From Moraxellaceae bacterium (lineage in GTDB: Bacteria; Pseudomonadota; Gammaproteobacteria; Pseudomonadales; Ketobacteraceae): a stretch of 6,030 bases of DNA. This document shows, in pieces, positions 5,779 through 6,030 of the stretch; the stretch's first letter is position 1, and every line of letters begins with the position of its first letter. The DNA lies in contig NVVG01000083.1 of NCBI GenBank assembly GCA_002402125.1, forward strand, positions 1 through 6,030, in the 5' to 3' direction. The notes below the pieces were generated by a model. That model was not told where the DNA came from, did not search any database, and saw only the letters and a program-made list of their open reading frames with translations. The position numbers and the translations under genes are program-made.

Positions 5779-6030
5779 TTACGGCTTCTCAAACGAGAAC
5801 GATCCCGATAGCGCATTACCATTTGATATAGTGCCGTTAAAGAATCCTTTAATCCATGAACCACTGTTTTCACTCACGGTTAAGGTGCCACTGGTTAGCG
5901 CGAGTCTATTGGTGTCAAATGACGACACAAAACGATTAGATGCTAGATATACCCCCGCTTCGGCATCGCTTACATTTTCTGCCACGTCAAAGGTGCCAAC
6001 GTCAAACGTTCCCAGCATACTAATATTGAT
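5779..6030 (-). CDS. C-terminal part of a probable secreted or surface beta-rich protein (5' part outside window)
   Basis: The frame is open from the right edge to TAA 5781-5779, showing the last 83 residues. The ATG at 6018 has no Shine-Dalgarno and the frame continues upstream of it without a stop, so it is most likely an internal methionine. The sequence is rich in G, S, T, N, F and V with no cysteine and few lysines. It alternates short beta-type strands (LTSGTLTVSENSGSWIKGFFNGTIS, then GNALSGSFSFEKP), a pattern common in exported lipoproteins and outer-membrane or extracellular domains. GTFDV occurs twice in a row near the edge. I cannot name the family. The direction is opposite to the pseudogene, and the 52-bp gap holds an inverted repeat. 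Confidence 0.6.
   Translation of the reverse strand: MNISMLGTFDVGTFDVAENVSDAEAGVYLASNRFVSSFDTNRLALTSGTLTVSENSGSWIKGFFNGTISNGNALSGSFSFEKP

Noticed and set aside
1..6030. CRISPR array, tRNA, rRNA or insertion sequence
   Set aside because: No regularly spaced repeats, cloverleaf sequences, rRNA motifs or transposase motifs were seen on either strand.

Overview
The window looks like an accessory stretch of a gammaproteobacterial chromosome, probably from a marine or environmental species. That placement is an inference from moderate GC content, codon use and the kinds of genes present; no taxonomic marker is included. It has three zones.

Zone 1 (1-3316, minus strand) is one very long gene that enters at 3316 and runs off the left edge. 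Read codon by codon it is open for 1105 codons. It encodes a complete UvrA (two ABC ATPase halves, each with its own C4 zinc motif) and then, after a lysine-rich linker, the beginning of a second UvrA with its own Walker A. It therefore belongs to the double-length, tandem-fused UvrA-type proteins and is not the housekeeping ~940-residue UvrA.

Zone 2 (3317-4515) starts with a 381-bp non-genic stretch holding a candidate promoter for the UvrA-type gene, a GC-rich hairpin and two competing short open frames. A HigB-HigA type II toxin-antitoxin operon follows on the plus strand (3698-4320), toxin first. A set of ATGAT/ATCAT half-sites, including a perfect palindrome lying on the toxin start codon, is a good candidate for the antitoxin's operator. 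About 195 bp with no recognisable gene follows.

Zone 3 (4516-6030) is a mosaic of small and broken genes. On the minus strand a probable two-gene unit encodes an 86-residue protein of unknown function with a doubtful 5' end, then a 170-residue exported protein of unknown function. On the plus strand, starting right against the doubtful 5' end, lies a decayed DNA-binding gene of the HVO_A0114 winged-helix type (5424-5726), damaged by an internal deletion and a second frame change. A 35-codon reading frame overlaps its start by ATGA. The right edge holds the C-terminal end of a probably secreted or surface beta-rich protein (minus strand).

Taken together: a nucleotide-excision-repair-like ATPase of unusual architecture, one apparently intact toxin-antitoxin module, the remains of what may be a second one, and unknown exported proteins. 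Nothing shows that these parts act together. The best leads are the tandem UvrA-type protein, the higBA operator and the uncharacterised 86/170-residue pair. No clearly new system can be demonstrated from the sequence alone.
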